In this document: piece after piece, positions 51,866-61,824 of the stretch
Layout of the letters: every line of letters starts with the position of its first letter
Position numbering within the stretch: position 1 is the first letter of the stretch
Assembly: GCF_016650695.1 (NCBI RefSeq)
Contig: NZ_JAEKFH010000001.1
Span: 434,001-498,000, forward strand
Reading direction: 5' to 3'
Source of the DNA: Pseudomonas sp. TH41
Lineage (GTDB): Bacteria > Pseudomonadota > Gammaproteobacteria > Pseudomonadales > Pseudomonadaceae
DNA: 64,000 nt
Made by a program: the position numbers and the translations under genes
The notes under the pieces: model-generated
Told to the model about the DNA's origin: nothing
The model's input: the letters and a program-made list of their open reading frames with translations, nothing else
Database searches by the model: none

Positions 51866-54574
51866 ATGCGAGTATCGCGCCTGAAATCATGTATTCGCCC
51901 GGACTCACGCCCGTACCTGTTGATCTGGAGTGTTTGCGTCACGCTGCTCATTTTCATTATCGGTCTGGGCAGCATGACGTTGTGGCGCGACCATGAAGAC
52001 CGCAAGCGTGCAGTCAGTGTTCGTACGCAGCTGGTGGGCGCCACTATTGCTGGTTACACCGCGACGGCCCTGGAGCAGCGAAGGTTTGCGATGGATGCCC
52101 TGGCCAATCACCTGTTGGGTCTGGACTGGCCACTGACAGATGCACAGGTCGACAGCGAACTGGCACGATTTGTCGATTCTGATCCACGGCGCGGACCGCT
52201 GTTCGTCAGCGCCGGGGAGCGACACTGGTCACTTCCTGGCGAGGCGTTCCAGGGTGTTGATTGGCATCCTTCGCCTGATGTTGGCCGTGAGCCCTGGTTC
52301 GAAGCCGGCCTGCAACGGGGCGACAAACTCTGGCTGCCGGTGTTTCGCCGTTACGAATGCCCCAACGGCAGATGGTTGACGGTTGGCGCGCTCGTGCCGC
52401 TGACAAACCAGCGTGATTACTTCTCCCGCCTTGGCTATACATTCGACATTTCACTGGTGTTGCTTGACCTTCAGGGCAATGTTTATCGAGAGCAAGGTCG
52501 ATTGCCGCCGCAAGCACGTGTTCCAGGCGAAGCGGGTGTGCAATGGCTGCAGGAGGATGAGGGAGAGGACATTCTTCTGGTGCGCAACACAGTGCTGGAT
52601 TATCCCTTGCAAGTGGTGGTCGCCAGGTGGCCACAGGAGTACCTGGCCGACTGGAACAAGCAGAAGCGTTTCACCCTTGTCGTACTTTTTCTCACGTGCT
52701 TCGTGATCCTGGCGGCATCCGTCGGGCTGGTGTCCGCCTGGCGGCGCATTGGTCGCGGCGAGCATCGCTATCGCCGATTGTTTCAATCGATCCACGACGG
52801 CGTGCTGTTGCTGGGCGCGTCGGGGGTTCAGGAGGCCAATGAGCGAGCCGCGAAGCTGTTCGGTGTGGACAGTGCTGAACGCCTTTGCAACTACGAGTTT
52901 GTCGACCTCTGTTACCCCGAGCAATTGAACGGTAGCCAGCCGTCAGGCATTGCTCAATCGTTGTTAGGCGCTGCTGGCGGAGCAGAGTTGTGCGCGACCT
53001 TGAAATTCAGGCGTCTGGATCGAGACGGCGCGTTTATCTGCGAGGTGCATCTATCGCCCATCCGGCTGGGCAAGAAGGTCTATGTCCTGGCCTGTCTGCA
53101 TGACATTTCAGCCCGTCAGCAAACCGAAAAGGCGTTGGAGGTGTCGCAGCAGAAGTTGCTGGAGGCGCAGCTGATCGCCGGGTTGGGGGTATGGTCCTGG
53201 GAAGTCGGGGCCGAGCACGCCACGTGGACTGATGAATGCGCGCGGATATTTGGTCTGCCAACCATTTCCGGTGAGTGCACCTATGGGGATTTTTTCGGCA
53301 GCATCGTCGTGGAGGAGCAGCGGTGGGCCAAACAGGCTTTTGATCGGGCGCTGGAAGGTGAGCGACTGGACATCGAGCTGCAGATTCGCCGACCCGACGG
53401 ACAGCTTCGTAACATACTGCTCTGTGGTGAGTTGCGTCCCCAGGGCGAAAAGCCTCTGCTGCTGGGGGCCTTGCTCGACATCACTGAACAGAAACGGGTG
53501 CAGCAACGGTTGAGGGAGGGGGAGCGACATTATCGCGAACTGGTCGAGTTGCTACCGGAAGGATTGCTGATCTTCCGCGACTATCGAGTGATTTTTGCCA
53601 ACGTGGCAGCGGCCAGGCTCTTTGCCGTCAAGTCAGTCGAGCAATTTATCGGTGTGAATATCTTCACGATGATCGACCCCTGTTTTCATCAGCTAGTCAT
53701 GGATGACCTAGCGGTGATCCTGAAGCCTGATCATGTGCCCACATTTTGTTCTCGGCATTACCTGAGGCTGGACGGCTCGGCGATTGAAGTCGAAATGGCC
53801 GCACGGCGCCTGTTGCTGGATGGCCAGATTTGCATTCAGGTGATGTTGCGTGATGTCAGCGAGCACCGTCGATTGCAGAGGGATCTGGAGACCGCCAATG
53901 GTCGATTGCAGCGCCTTTCCGGCCAGATCATTGAGGTGCAGGAAAGTGAGCGTCGGCATCTCTCACGGGAGTTGCACGACGATATCGGGCAGCTGCTGAC
54001 CTGCATAAAAATCAGTGCTTCCGGGATTCAGCGCCATCTGGAGGGCGAGATTGAGCAGCGTCAGGCCGTGTTGGTGCGCATTGCCGACGAAGCCTTGGGC
54101 AAGGTCCGCGATTTGTCACGGATGTTACGCCCGGTACAACTGGACAGCCTGGGGTTGGTAGCGGCCATGCGTTGGCAGATCGACAACTACCTGCCCGACA
54201 GCGTCGATTGCCTGCTCGATTGTGTCGAGCTGCAACCGCGCACGGAGCCCTGTGTGGAAATCACCCTGTTCAGGATATTCCAGGAGGCGTTGAATAACGT
54301 TCTCAAGCATGCAGCGGCCGATTCTGTGCAAATCAGGTTGGCGCGATTCAATGAAAACATTCACTTGAGAATAATGGATAACGGACTTGGCTTTGATTAT
54401 GACGCTGCTTTAACCGATGGCAGTGGCATGGGCTTAATGAGCATGGCAGAACGGACCAAACTGGTAGACGGTGAGTTTTTTTTGACATCGATCACGGGGC
54501 AGGGCACACAGATCTTGGTCATCATTCCGGACAACAGCAATAACAATAATAGCGAACGAGGAAACGCGGCATGA
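51866..54574 (+). CDS. Membrane sensor histidine kinase with three PAS domains
   Basis: 902 residues from ATG 51866. One membrane helix near residues 16-37, a periplasmic PDC/Cache-like domain to about 265 (WHPSPDVGREPWFEAGLQRG), a second helix (VVLFLTCFVILAASVGL), then three PAS segments: RRLFQSIHDGVLLLGASG, IAGLGVWSWEVGAEHATWTD and LVELLPEGLLIFRDYRVIFA. A HisKA_3 phospho-acceptor (RRHLSRELHDDIGQLL) and HATPase (LNNVLKHAAADS, DNGLGFD) close the chain. This is a NarX-type kinase; its stop overlaps the response-regulator start by four bases. The signal is unknown. Confidence 0.92.
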   Translation: MRVSRLKSCIRPDSRPYLLIWSVCVTLLIFIIGLGSMTLWRDHEDRKRAVSVRTQLVGATIAGYTATALEQRRFAMDALANHLLGLDWPLTDAQVDSELARFVDSDPRRGPLFVSAGERHWSLPGEAFQGVDWHPSPDVGREPWFEAGLQRGDKLWLPVFRRYECPNGRWLTVGALVPLTNQRDYFSRLGYTFDISLVLLDLQGNVYREQGRLPPQARVPGEAGVQWLQEDEGEDILLVRNTVLDYPLQVVVARWPQEYLADWNKQKRFTLVVLFLTCFVILAASVGLVSAWRRIGRGEHRYRRLFQSIHDGVLLLGASGVQEANERAAKLFGVDSAERLCNYEFVDLCYPEQLNGSQPSGIAQSLLGAAGGAELCATLKFRRLDRDGAFICEVHLSPIRLGKKVYVLACLHDISARQQTEKALEVSQQKLLEAQLIAGLGVWSWEVGAEHATWTDECARIFGLPTISGECTYGDFFGSIVVEEQRWAKQAFDRALEGERLDIELQIRRPDGQLRNILLCGELRPQGEKPLLLGALLDITEQKRVQQRLREGERHYRELVELLPEGLLIFRDYRVIFANVAAARLFAVKSVEQFIGVNIFTMIDPCFHQLVMDDLAVILKPDHVPTFCSRHYLRLDGSAIEVEMAARRLLLDGQICIQVMLRDVSEHRRLQRDLETANGRLQRLSGQIIEVQESERRHLSRELHDDIGQLLTCIKISASGIQRHLEGEIEQRQAVLVRIADEALGKVRDLSRMLRPVQLDSLGLVAAMRWQIDNYLPDSVDCLLDCVELQPRTEPCVEITLFRIFQEALNNVLKHAAADSVQIRLARFNENIHLRIMDNGLGFDYDAALTDGSGMGLMSMAERTKLVDGEFFLTSITGQGTQILVIIPDNSNNNNSERGNAA

Positions 54575-55206
54575 CTGTTCGAATTGTCCTGGTGGACGAC
54601 CACAATCTGGTGCGCGCGGGCATTCGGGTGTTGCTGGGGGATTGGGGTTATTCGGTGGTTGCCGAAGGCTGTGATGGCGACGATGTCGAAAGGTTGCTCG
54701 AGCTGCACCAGCCGGATGTGCTGCTGATGGACATCACCATGGAGCGTTTGTCCGGCCTGGAAGCGCTGAAAAAACTGCGCGTGCGTTGGCCTGCGCTACC
54801 GGTGATTCTGCTCTCGATGCACGACACCCGCGACTTTGTCCTCAAGGCCATGCAGGAGGGCGCCTCGGCCTATCTGCTCAAGGATGCCGCCGAGGTTGAA
54901 TTGCGTATGGCCATTCAGGCTGTGCTGAGTGGGCATCGCTACCTCAGTCCAAAAATTTCCGGTCGGGTGATCGAGGCGATGAATGCTCAAGGTGCCGAGT
55001 CGGAAGAGGTCACCCTGACTGCCCGTCAGCGTGAAGTGCTTTATTGGCTGGTCAACGGCAAAACCAATAAAGAAATCGCTTACCAGCTCAACCTCAGCGT
55101 CAAGACGGTCGATGCACATCGCGCACAACTCATGGTGCGCCTGAACATTCGCGATCTCGCGGGCCTGGTGGTTTATGCCATCCGGCAAGGCATCCTGGAT
55201 CTGTAG
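54571..55206 (+). CDS. NarL/FixJ-type response regulator
   Basis: 211 residues. Receiver domain with acidic pair Asp9-Asp10, phospho-acceptor Asp54 in LLMDITMERLSG, and Lys in AYLLKDAAE; LuxR-type HTH at about 149-206 (LTARQREVLYWLVNGKTNKE, then IAYQLNLSVKTVDAHRAQLM). Cognate partner of the overlapping sensor kinase. Its TAG stop codon is part of the REP element beginning at 55201, so the last codons read ...ILDL. It may act on the TAGG-N8-CCTA sites flanking the kinase/regulator pair. Confidence 0.93.
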   Translation: MTVRIVLVDDHNLVRAGIRVLLGDWGYSVVAEGCDGDDVERLLELHQPDVLLMDITMERLSGLEALKKLRVRWPALPVILLSMHDTRDFVLKAMQEGASAYLLKDAAEVELRMAIQAVLSGHRYLSPKISGRVIEAMNAQGAESEEVTLTARQREVLYWLVNGKTNKEIAYQLNLSVKTVDAHRAQLMVRLNIRDLAGLVVYAIRQGILDL

Positions 55207-55316
55207 GAGCGAGCTCGCTCCGGGCGGCGTTCCGACGATGGTCGTTAACGATAACGCGTGTTTACTGGCTAAACGCGGCGCTCTTGAGTCCATCGCGAGC
55301 GAGCTCGCTCCTACAG
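55201..55316. repeat. REP pair of a third type (GTAGGAGCGAGCTCGCTC) containing the regulator stop codon
   Basis: CTGTAGGAGCGAGCTCGCTC at 55201-55220 and its exact inverse at 55297-55316 flank a 76-base spacer. Each arm also contains the self-complementary GAGCGAGCTCGCTC. The TAG at 55204-55206 serves as the stop of the response-regulator gene. Confidence 0.9.
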
Positions 55317-55363
55317 ACAGCATCGGCGGGATTACCACCCCGGCCCGAGTGCTAAAAGCCGTA

Positions 55364-55379
55364 TAGGTTATTTTACCTA
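55364..55379. promoter_or_regulatory. TAGGT-N6-ACCTA palindrome upstream of the chemosensory operon
   Basis: TAGGTTATTTTACCTA is a perfect inverted repeat with 5-base arms, preceded by TA and followed by GTCGC, 155 bases before the first gene of the chemosensory operon. It resembles the element at 51509-51524. Candidate regulator binding site. Confidence 0.45.
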
Positions 55380-55423
55380 GTCGCTCCCGGTAATTGGCTC
55401 GTAGTCGCCTGCGGCTTGCCCCT

Positions 55424-55432
55424 CTAGACTTT
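55424..55432 (+). promoter_or_regulatory. Possible RpoS-type -10 element of the chemosensory operon
   Basis: CTAGACTTT lies about 102 bases before the first gene. It differs by one base from the CTATACT form favoured by RpoS. No -35 box at normal distance was found, which RpoS promoters tolerate. The related second chemosensory cluster of P. aeruginosa is reported to be stationary-phase controlled. Weak evidence. Confidence 0.25.
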
Positions 55433-55533
55433 ACCCAAGATGGCGCGGCCTTCTGCCAGCAGTCTTCGTTTGCATGAACGTTGCTGTGTGGCAGCGTCGC
55501 CCCGCAAAAAAATAAAAACGATGGGGTGGTCTG

Positions 55534-56661
55534 ATGGCGCTGAATCCGACACGCAGTCAGGTGCGTAATCCTTGGTGGCTGATGGCTGGATTGCTCTTGA
55601 CGGTTCTGCTGTGCAGCGCCTTGGCGGACGCGTGGTGGAAGGCTGGCCTTGCCGCGCTGATCCAGGGTCTTTGTTTCTGGTTGTGCTGGCGACAGACATC
55701 AGTCGCTCACGTGGAAAGAGTTGAAGAACCCGCAGAGCATCAGGATTCGGTTGGACTGTTGTCCTTGCGCAAGTTGCTGTCGAGCGTATTGCCGCTATGG
55801 GAAAAACAAGTCGAGCTGGCTCGGACGCAAACTGAAACCGCCGCTGACGGGCTGTCGCAAAAGTTCGTCGCCATGAGTCAGCAAGTGGGCCAGACCATTG
55901 CGTTAAGTGCTGACGATAACGGCCAGGACGGCGTGTTCGAGGTGATTCGAAGTGCGCAGGTCGAGCTGCCTAAAGCGGTCACTGCCCTGGACGCCACCCA
56001 GGCCGAACGCGAACACTTTCTGACGGAAATGCACCAACTGGGCAACTTCGTCGATGAGTTGTTCGGCATGGCCGAAGATGTCGCCAAAATCGCCTCGCAA
56101 ACCAATCTCCTGGCCCTCAACGCCGCCATCGAAGCCGCCCGTGCCGGCGAGTCCGGTCGCGGCTTCTCGGTCGTCGCCGACGAGGTGCGCAAGCTTTCCA
56201 CCCTGTCTGGCGCCACCGGTGCGCGCATCACTGAAAAAGTTCGGATCATGGGCGGCTCCATGCACGAGCTGATCGAACATGCGGGTCAGGTGGCCGAGAC
56301 CGAGCGAAGCAAAATCCGCGAAGCCGAAAGCATTGTGAATCAGGTGCTCGCTGAGCTGACCCAAGGCATTGCTCAAATGGAGCAACGCATCACGCTGTTG
56401 CGAAGCTCCAGTCGCGAGGTCGAGCACACCGTCAACCAGGTCTTGGTCGACCTGCAGTTCCAGGATCGAGTCAGCCAGATTACCTCTCACATCACCCTCG
56501 ACATGCGCCGCTTGCTGGAGCGGCTGTACGACGTCGCGCCGCTGGACGCCCAGGCCTGGTTGCAAGTGCTGGAGTCCAGTTACACCACGCTGGAACAAAC
56601 CCGCATTCATGGCGGCGAGTCACAGGCGCCGGTCGAGCAGTCATCCGTGACCTTCTTCTAA
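55534..56661 (+). CDS. Short MCP-like signalling protein with a membrane hairpin
   Basis: 375 residues. Two hydrophobic stretches near residues 12-50 ([20 protein letters not shown] and [12 protein letters not shown]) with almost no periplasmic loop, then a cytoplasmic coiled coil and the MCP hairpin tip [20 protein letters not shown] (about 188-207). No ligand domain and no HAMP are visible, so it probably senses an internal or membrane signal, or works as an adaptor in the array. First gene of the cluster, where P. aeruginosa cluster II has a different receptor. Confidence 0.87.
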   Translation: MALNPTRSQVRNPWWLMAGLLLTVLLCSALADAWWKAGLAALIQGLCFWLCWRQTSVAHVERVEEPAEHQDSVGLLSLRKLLSSVLPLWEKQVELARTQTETAADGLSQKFVAMSQQVGQTIALSADDNGQDGVFEVIRSAQVELPKAVTALDATQAEREHFLTEMHQLGNFVDELFGMAEDVAKIASQTNLLALNAAIEAARAGESGRGFSVVADEVRKLSTLSGATGARITEKVRIMGGSMHELIEHAGQVAETERSKIREAESIVNQVLAELTQGIAQMEQRITLLRSSSREVEHTVNQVLVDLQFQDRVSQITSHITLDMRRLLERLYDVAPLDAQAWLQVLESSYTTLEQTRIHGGESQAPVEQSSVTFF

Positions 56662-56692
56662 TCCTCTAAAAGATAAAAACCAGGACAACCTC

Positions 56693-57061
56693 ATGGCTAA
56701 GACAGTGTTGATCGTCGACGACTCCAGCAGCTTTCGTCAGGTCGTCGGCATCGCCCTCAGAAATGCCGGCTACAGCGTAGTGGAGGCGTTCGACGGTAAG
56801 GATGCCCTGGGCAAACTCGACGGTCGCAAGATCAATCTGATCGTCTCCGACGTGAACATGCCCGTCATGGACGGCATCACCTTTGTCAAAGCGGCCAAGC
56901 AACTTCCCGCCTACAAATTCACCCCGGTGATCATGCTGACCACCGAATCGGGTGAGGCCAAGAAAAACGAAGGCAAGGCTGCCGGCGTGCGTGCGTGGGT
57001 CGTCAAGCCGTTCCAGCCTCCCGTGCTACTGGATGCGGTGTCCAAACTAATCCTGCCTTGA
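56693..57061 (+). CDS. cheY: CheY-like single-domain response regulator
   Basis: 122 residues, receiver only: Asp9-Asp10, phospho-acceptor Asp53 in IVSDVNMPVMDG, Thr near 83-84 and Lys105 in WVVKPF. Receives phosphate from the CheA encoded two genes downstream. It could control motor, output or act as a phosphate sink; the residues for FliM binding cannot be judged. The next gene begins 12 bases after its stop. Confidence 0.92.
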   Translation: MAKTVLIVDDSSSFRQVVGIALRNAGYSVVEAFDGKDALGKLDGRKINLIVSDVNMPVMDGITFVKAAKQLPAYKFTPVIMLTTESGEAKKNEGKAAGVRAWVVKPFQPPVLLDAVSKLILP

Positions 57062-57073
57062 GGTACCGCAGTC

Positions 57074-57412
57074 ATGGCGACGAACCGTCACTTTCAACAC
57101 GCTGAAAATCACGGCCTCAGCCTTGTTGGCGAGCTGAATATTTACAGTGCCGCAACGGTACGAACGGAACTCTTGCAAGCCCTGGAGTCCCGCCAGCAGC
57201 TGGAAGTTGACCTGGAAGGGGTCGAGGATTTCGACACCGCCGGCGTTCAGGTACTGCTGGTACTCAAAGCCGAGGCGGCGCGACAGAACAAACCGATCAA
57301 TTTCGTCCGGCATTCTGTCGCCGTGTGGGAAGTGCTTGAGCTGCTCAATCTGGTCGGCGACCTGGGTGATTCATCGCCGGACATGGCCAGTCAAGAGGAG
57401 GGTTTCCAATGA
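57074..57412 (+). CDS. STAS-domain protein of the chemosensory cluster
   Basis: 112 residues, a single STAS domain like anti-sigma factor antagonists. LVGELNIYSAATVRTELLQA is the first strand/helix and EDFDTAGVQVLLVLKAEAAR contains the position usually phosphorylated, here Thr in DTAG. Found between cheY and cheA, with its stop overlapping cheA by four bases. STAS proteins occur in some alternative chemosensory clusters; the partner and role are unknown. No anti-sigma kinase gene is nearby. Confidence 0.88.
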   Translation: MATNRHFQHAENHGLSLVGELNIYSAATVRTELLQALESRQQLEVDLEGVEDFDTAGVQVLLVLKAEAARQNKPINFVRHSVAVWEVLELLNLVGDLGDSSPDMASQEEGFQ

Positions 57413-59613
57413 ATCTGGACAGCGCTCGTGGCGCACTGGTGCAAGAGGGGCGTGAATTGCTGGCGGCCATGGAAGAGGCATTGCTTGCCATCGAGGACGA
57501 GGGGTTCACCGAGGAGCGGATCAATGCGATTTTCCGAGCTGCCCACACCATCAAAGGCTCTGCCGGGCTGTTTGGCCTGGAATCGTTGGTCAGTTTCACC
57601 CATGTGGCGGAGAGCCTGCTGGATCAAGTGCGTACAGGTGAGTTGTTTGTCGAAGGGGCCATGCTTTCCCTGCTGCTGACCTGCGGTGACTATATCGGCA
57701 GCCTTCTCACGGCAGTGGAGGACGGGAGCGAGATGCAGGAGCCGAATGCGGTCCTGCGCGCCCACTTGCTGGAGCAGTTGCAAGAGTACCTCGACCGTAC
57801 GCATAGCGATCCCGGGCCGGAAATCGAATCGTTCGATGTGCTCGAATTACCCTTGGAGCGCCTGCCTGGTGATTCGGTGAGTCATCAATTCTGGCACCTG
57901 TCATTGCGGCTATCAGCGGATGTTTTACGCAATGGCATGGACCCGCTTTCCTTCCTGCGCTATCTGGGCAAACTCGGGCGCATCGTTCATTTGCACACGG
58001 TCACTGATCAACTTCCGGACCCTGCCGGTTTCGATGCCGAGAGCTGCTACCTGGGGTTTGAGCTGGCGTTCGAATCGACGGCCACCCAACAGGAAATCGA
58101 GAACGTATTCGAGTTCGTTCGTGATGACTGTCAGTTACACATCCTGGCGCCTAATAGTCGGGTCGAAGAATACCTGCGTCTGATCGAGGCGCTCCCCGAG
58201 TCGCCGCAGCGCCTGGGTGAAGTACTGGTGCAAAGCGGCGCGCTGACCCAGGCCGAGCTTGAACGCGGATTGGCTCGCCAACGTGGCGAATCGTTGCCGG
58301 TCACCCCGCTGGACTCGCTGCTGCTGGACGATCATCTGGTGCCCGAACCGGTGATGGCCGTGGCGCTCAACAAGCAAAAAAATGTCGAAGACAAGCGTGC
58401 TCACGAGCAGGTATTCATCAAGGTCGAGGTCGGCAAACTGGACCAACTGATCAACCTGGTGGGCGAGCTGGTGATCGCCGGTGCCGCCACCAATTTGCAT
58501 GCCCTGCGCCGTGACATGGACATGATGGAAGAGGCCGCCCAGGCGATGTCGGTGCTGGTCGAAAGCATCCGCGATGCGTCACTGAGCTTGCGAATGGTGG
58601 CCATCGGCGAAGTGTTCCAGCGCTTCCCGCGAGTGGTGCGTGACATCTCCAAAGAGCTCGGCAAGGACATCCAGTTGCTGGTGACCGGTGCTGACACCGA
58701 ACTCGACAAATCGATGGTGGAAAGACTCGCCGATCCATTGATGCACATTGTGCGCAACGCCATGGACCACGGCATCGAGACGGCCGATGAGCGATTGACC
58801 ACGGGCAAGGGGGTCAGCGGTTCACTGCGTCTGAATGCCTACCACGAGTCCGGCAGCATTGTGATTGAAGTCAGCGATGACGGCCGGGGGCTTGATCGCC
58901 AGCGCATTCTGGCCAAGGCGTTGCAGCGTGGCCTGGTTCAGCCGGATCAGCCGATGAGCGATGCCGATGTCTACCGGTTGATCTTCGAGCCGGGTTTTTC
59001 CACTGCCGAACAGGTCACTAATCTTTCCGGTCGTGGTGTGGGAATGGATGTGGTGCGCCGCAACATCGAACTGTTGCGCGGCGAAGTCGAAGTGCTCAGT
59101 GAGTTCGGACGGGGCACCACGGTGCGGATCCGCCTGCCGCTGACACTGGCGATCATCGATGGCTTCCAGGTCATGGTCGGCGACGAGCATTTCGTGTTGC
59201 CGCTGGATCAGGTGGTCGAGTGCGTTGACCTCCCGCCGCAGGAGGGTCGGCATCATCTGATCAACCTGCGCGGTGAACCCTTGCCTTTCCTGCGTCTGCG
59301 CGAGCTGTTCAGTATCGCCGGCGCTTCTCCCGGGCGTGAAAGCCTGGTGGTGCTGCAGCACGGGGCCCACCGTGCCGGACTGGTGGTGGATCACCTCGTC
59401 GGTGAGTTTCAAGCGGTGATCAAACCGCTGGGCATGTTGTTTCAGAAAAGTCGCGGTTTGAGTGGTTCGACCATTCTCGGAGACGGCCGCGTGGCCCTGA
59501 TCCTGGATGTCGCCAACCTGCTCCAGCGTGCCAGTGCGTACTCAGTTGATACCTCTGGGCGCCCTGCGGAAGTTGTACCTGACGTCAATCGCAGTGTGAT
59601 GAATTCAATTTAA
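57409..59613 (+). CDS. cheA: Chemosensory histidine kinase CheA
   Basis: 734 residues. HPt domain with phospho-acceptor His46 in [15 protein letters not shown]; a long variable region (about 110-320) where a P2 domain would lie; dimerisation helices [20 protein letters not shown]; HATPase with [20 protein letters not shown] and [10 protein letters not shown]; and a C-terminal CheW-like domain (about 600-715). It phosphorylates CheY and CheB. Only one HPt is present. It belongs to the alternative, non-flagellar type of cluster by gene order. Confidence 0.94.
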   Translation: MNLDSARGALVQEGRELLAAMEEALLAIEDEGFTEERINAIFRAAHTIKGSAGLFGLESLVSFTHVAESLLDQVRTGELFVEGAMLSLLLTCGDYIGSLLTAVEDGSEMQEPNAVLRAHLLEQLQEYLDRTHSDPGPEIESFDVLELPLERLPGDSVSHQFWHLSLRLSADVLRNGMDPLSFLRYLGKLGRIVHLHTVTDQLPDPAGFDAESCYLGFELAFESTATQQEIENVFEFVRDDCQLHILAPNSRVEEYLRLIEALPESPQRLGEVLVQSGALTQAELERGLARQRGESLPVTPLDSLLLDDHLVPEPVMAVALNKQKNVEDKRAHEQVFIKVEVGKLDQLINLVGELVIAGAATNLHALRRDMDMMEEAAQAMSVLVESIRDASLSLRMVAIGEVFQRFPRVVRDISKELGKDIQLLVTGADTELDKSMVERLADPLMHIVRNAMDHGIETADERLTTGKGVSGSLRLNAYHESGSIVIEVSDDGRGLDRQRILAKALQRGLVQPDQPMSDADVYRLIFEPGFSTAEQVTNLSGRGVGMDVVRRNIELLRGEVEVLSEFGRGTTVRIRLPLTLAIIDGFQVMVGDEHFVLPLDQVVECVDLPPQEGRHHLINLRGEPLPFLRLRELFSIAGASPGRESLVVLQHGAHRAGLVVDHLVGEFQAVIKPLGMLFQKSRGLSGSTILGDGRVALILDVANLLQRASAYSVDTSGRPAEVVPDVNRSVMNSI

Positions 59614-59630
59614 GTCGTCGGAGAGAGAAT

Positions 59631-61271
59631 ATGCAGTGGTTCATGAATCTGAAGTTGGGTGTAAAGCTGATCTCCACGTTCCTGGTGGTCGCACTGGTGT
59701 CGCTGATCATTGGCTTGGCCGCCGTTGTAAACATCGGCAAGGTCAACGATCTGATGACCAGCATGTACGCCGATCGACTGGTGCCGATTCGCGATCTGAA
59801 CAAGCTTGAAATCGAACTGGTTCAACACAACCGTCGCGCCTATGTCTCGGTGGCCATGAACGATCCGGCCAACATGATCCTTCAGCAAACCGAGAATGTC
59901 GCGTCGCTGCGCAAAATCGACGAACTGTTCGCGGCCTATCGGCAGACGTCGATGGTCGATGCGGAAAAACGCCTGATTGAACAATACGACCAACAAATGC
60001 CTGTCTATGTGGCCTCGGCGAAAGCCGTGTCGGACTTGCTGCAAGCCGATCAGTTGGCTGACGCCACCAAACGTCTGCGCAGTGAAACCAAGCCGGCGTT
60101 CGACGCCGTGCTGAAAACCGTCTCCGGTCTGGTCGAGATCAACAGCACTACGGCTGAAACGGTCAACAAGGAAGCCGATCAGATCGTTGCCGGCATCAAC
60201 AACTTCATGATCGCGTTGATGATCGGCGGCTTCCTGCTGGCGCTTGCGCTGGGGCTGTTGATTACCCGCATGATTGTTCGTCAGGTCGGTGGGGAGCCTG
60301 CCGCCGCCATGGACGCGCTGCAACGCGTCGCGGGCGGTGACCTGACAGTCGACGTGCAACTGCGCGACGGTGACAAGTCCAGCATGCTCTACAGCCTGCA
60401 ACTGATGGTGCTTCGCCTGCGCGGGATCATGAGTGATGTGCGCATGACCGCCGACTCGCTGGCGTCCGCCTCGGAGCAGGTCGCCGCGTCCTCCGAAGCC
60501 CTGAGCCAGAATGCTTCCGAGCAAGCCGCCAACGTCGAAGAAACCAGTGCGTCGGTCGAGGAAATCTCCGCCACCGTGGCCCAGAACACCGAGAACGCCA
60601 AGGTCACCGACAGCATGGCCAGCCAATCGGCCAAGGACGCGGTAGAAGGGGGCGAAGCGGTCGGTCAGATGGTCCATGCGATGCGCCAGATTGCGCAGAA
60701 GATCAGCATCATCGATGACATCGCCTACCAGACTAACCTGCTCGCGCTCAACGCGGCCATTGAAGCGGCGCGCGCCGGTGATCATGGCAAGGGCTTTGCG
60801 GTCGTAGCGGCGGAAGTGCGCAAACTGGCCGAGCGCAGTCAAGTGGCCGCTCAGGAGATCGGTGGGGTGGCCACCGACAGCGTCACCCTGGCCGAGCGGG
60901 CAGGCCAATTGCTGGATCAGATGGTGCCATCGATCCGCAAGACCGCCGACCTGGTGCAGGAAATCACCTCCGCTTCTCGCGAGCAAAACACCGGGCTTGA
61001 ACAAATCAATCTGGCGGTCGGCCAGCTGGCGCAAACCACTCAGGTGAACGCATCGGCCTCTGAAGAACTGTCGTCCACCTCCGAAGAAATGAGCACCCAG
61101 GCGGTGCAGTTGCAGGAGATGATCCAGTTCTTCCGCATCGGCGACGAACACGTGAAAAACGCCAAGAAGACCTTGGCTCCACCGCGCCGAGCACAGCGGG
61201 CAGAGGTCATTCCGATGCGACGTCCCTCGCAGGAAGAGGTAGTCGATGAAGCAGCGTTCACTCGATTCTAA
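59631..61271 (+). CDS. Methyl-accepting chemotaxis protein with 4-helix-bundle sensor and CheR pentapeptide
   Basis: 546 residues. First helix (residues about 11-33), periplasmic region of about 155 residues that looks like a four-helix bundle (MCP_4HB type), second helix near 190-212 ([20 protein letters not shown]), HAMP, and signalling domain with hairpin tip [20 protein letters not shown]. The chain ends AFTRF after a flexible linker, which fits the x-aromatic-x-x-aromatic pentapeptide that tethers CheR. No PAS or heme domain is present, unlike Aer2 of P. aeruginosa cluster II. Confidence 0.92.
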   Translation: MQWFMNLKLGVKLISTFLVVALVSLIIGLAAVVNIGKVNDLMTSMYADRLVPIRDLNKLEIELVQHNRRAYVSVAMNDPANMILQQTENVASLRKIDELFAAYRQTSMVDAEKRLIEQYDQQMPVYVASAKAVSDLLQADQLADATKRLRSETKPAFDAVLKTVSGLVEINSTTAETVNKEADQIVAGINNFMIALMIGGFLLALALGLLITRMIVRQVGGEPAAAMDALQRVAGGDLTVDVQLRDGDKSSMLYSLQLMVLRLRGIMSDVRMTADSLASASEQVAASSEALSQNASEQAANVEETSASVEEISATVAQNTENAKVTDSMASQSAKDAVEGGEAVGQMVHAMRQIAQKISIIDDIAYQTNLLALNAAIEAARAGDHGKGFAVVAAEVRKLAERSQVAAQEIGGVATDSVTLAERAGQLLDQMVPSIRKTADLVQEITSASREQNTGLEQINLAVGQLAQTTQVNASASEELSSTSEEMSTQAVQLQEMIQFFRIGDEHVKNAKKTLAPPRRAQRAEVIPMRRPSQEEVVDEAAFTRF

Positions 61272-61283
61272 GAGGCTGTCGCC

Positions 61284-61808
61284 ATGTCATCGCTAAATCT
61301 GCAAAGTCAGAGCCGCACAGCGGCTCAGCAAGAAACGCTGCTGATTCAGCAGTTTTTGACCCTGACACTGCGTGAAGAACTGTATGCCCTGCCCATCGAA
61401 CATATTCGCGAGATCATCGAATTCGGTGGCCTGACCGAAATACCGATGATGCCAGCCTTCCTGCGTGGGGTGATCAACTTGCGCGGGGCGGTGGTGCCGG
61501 TGGTTGATCTGTCGGTTCGTTTTGGCCGGGAGCGCACGGCGATCGGTCGACGTACCTGCATCGTGATTGTCGAGGTCGTACAGGACGACGAAGCCCAGAT
61601 GCTGGGCATCATCGTCGATGCGGTCAACGAGGTGCTGGCCGTCGAAGCCAATCAGGTGGAAACGCGACCGACCTTCGGTGCCCGTATCCGCTCGGACTTC
61701 ATTGCCGGCATCCTCCGCCAGAACGAACAGTTCGTGATCGTGCTCGATATCCGCCAGGTTTTGTCGGTAGACGAAATTTGCGAATTGGTCGGTCTGGCCT
61801 CGGTCTGA
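61284..61808 (+). CDS. cheW: Chemosensory coupling protein CheW
   Basis: 174 residues, single CheW domain: FLTLTLREELYALPIEHIRE, MMPAFLRGVINLRGAVVPVV and the closing EQFVIVLDIRQVLSVDE. It couples the receptor to CheA. Lies 12 bases after the receptor gene and is followed by cheR, as in cluster II of P. aeruginosa. Confidence 0.94.
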   Translation: MSSLNLQSQSRTAAQQETLLIQQFLTLTLREELYALPIEHIREIIEFGGLTEIPMMPAFLRGVINLRGAVVPVVDLSVRFGRERTAIGRRTCIVIVEVVQDDEAQMLGIIVDAVNEVLAVEANQVETRPTFGARIRSDFIAGILRQNEQFVIVLDIRQVLSVDEICELVGLASV

Positions 61809-61824
61809 AAACAGGAATGCATGC

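Larger units (their letters stand above)
55207..55533. other. 327-base region before the chemosensory operon
   Basis: Contains most of the third-type REP pair, then the TAGGT-N6-ACCTA palindrome and the possible -10 element. No gene is supported. Confidence 0.6.

Noticed and set aside
59631..61271. Chemoreceptor as an Aer2/McpB oxygen sensor, as in P. aeruginosa cluster II
   Set aside because: There is no PAS or poly-HAMP region; instead two membrane helices flank a periplasmic helical domain.
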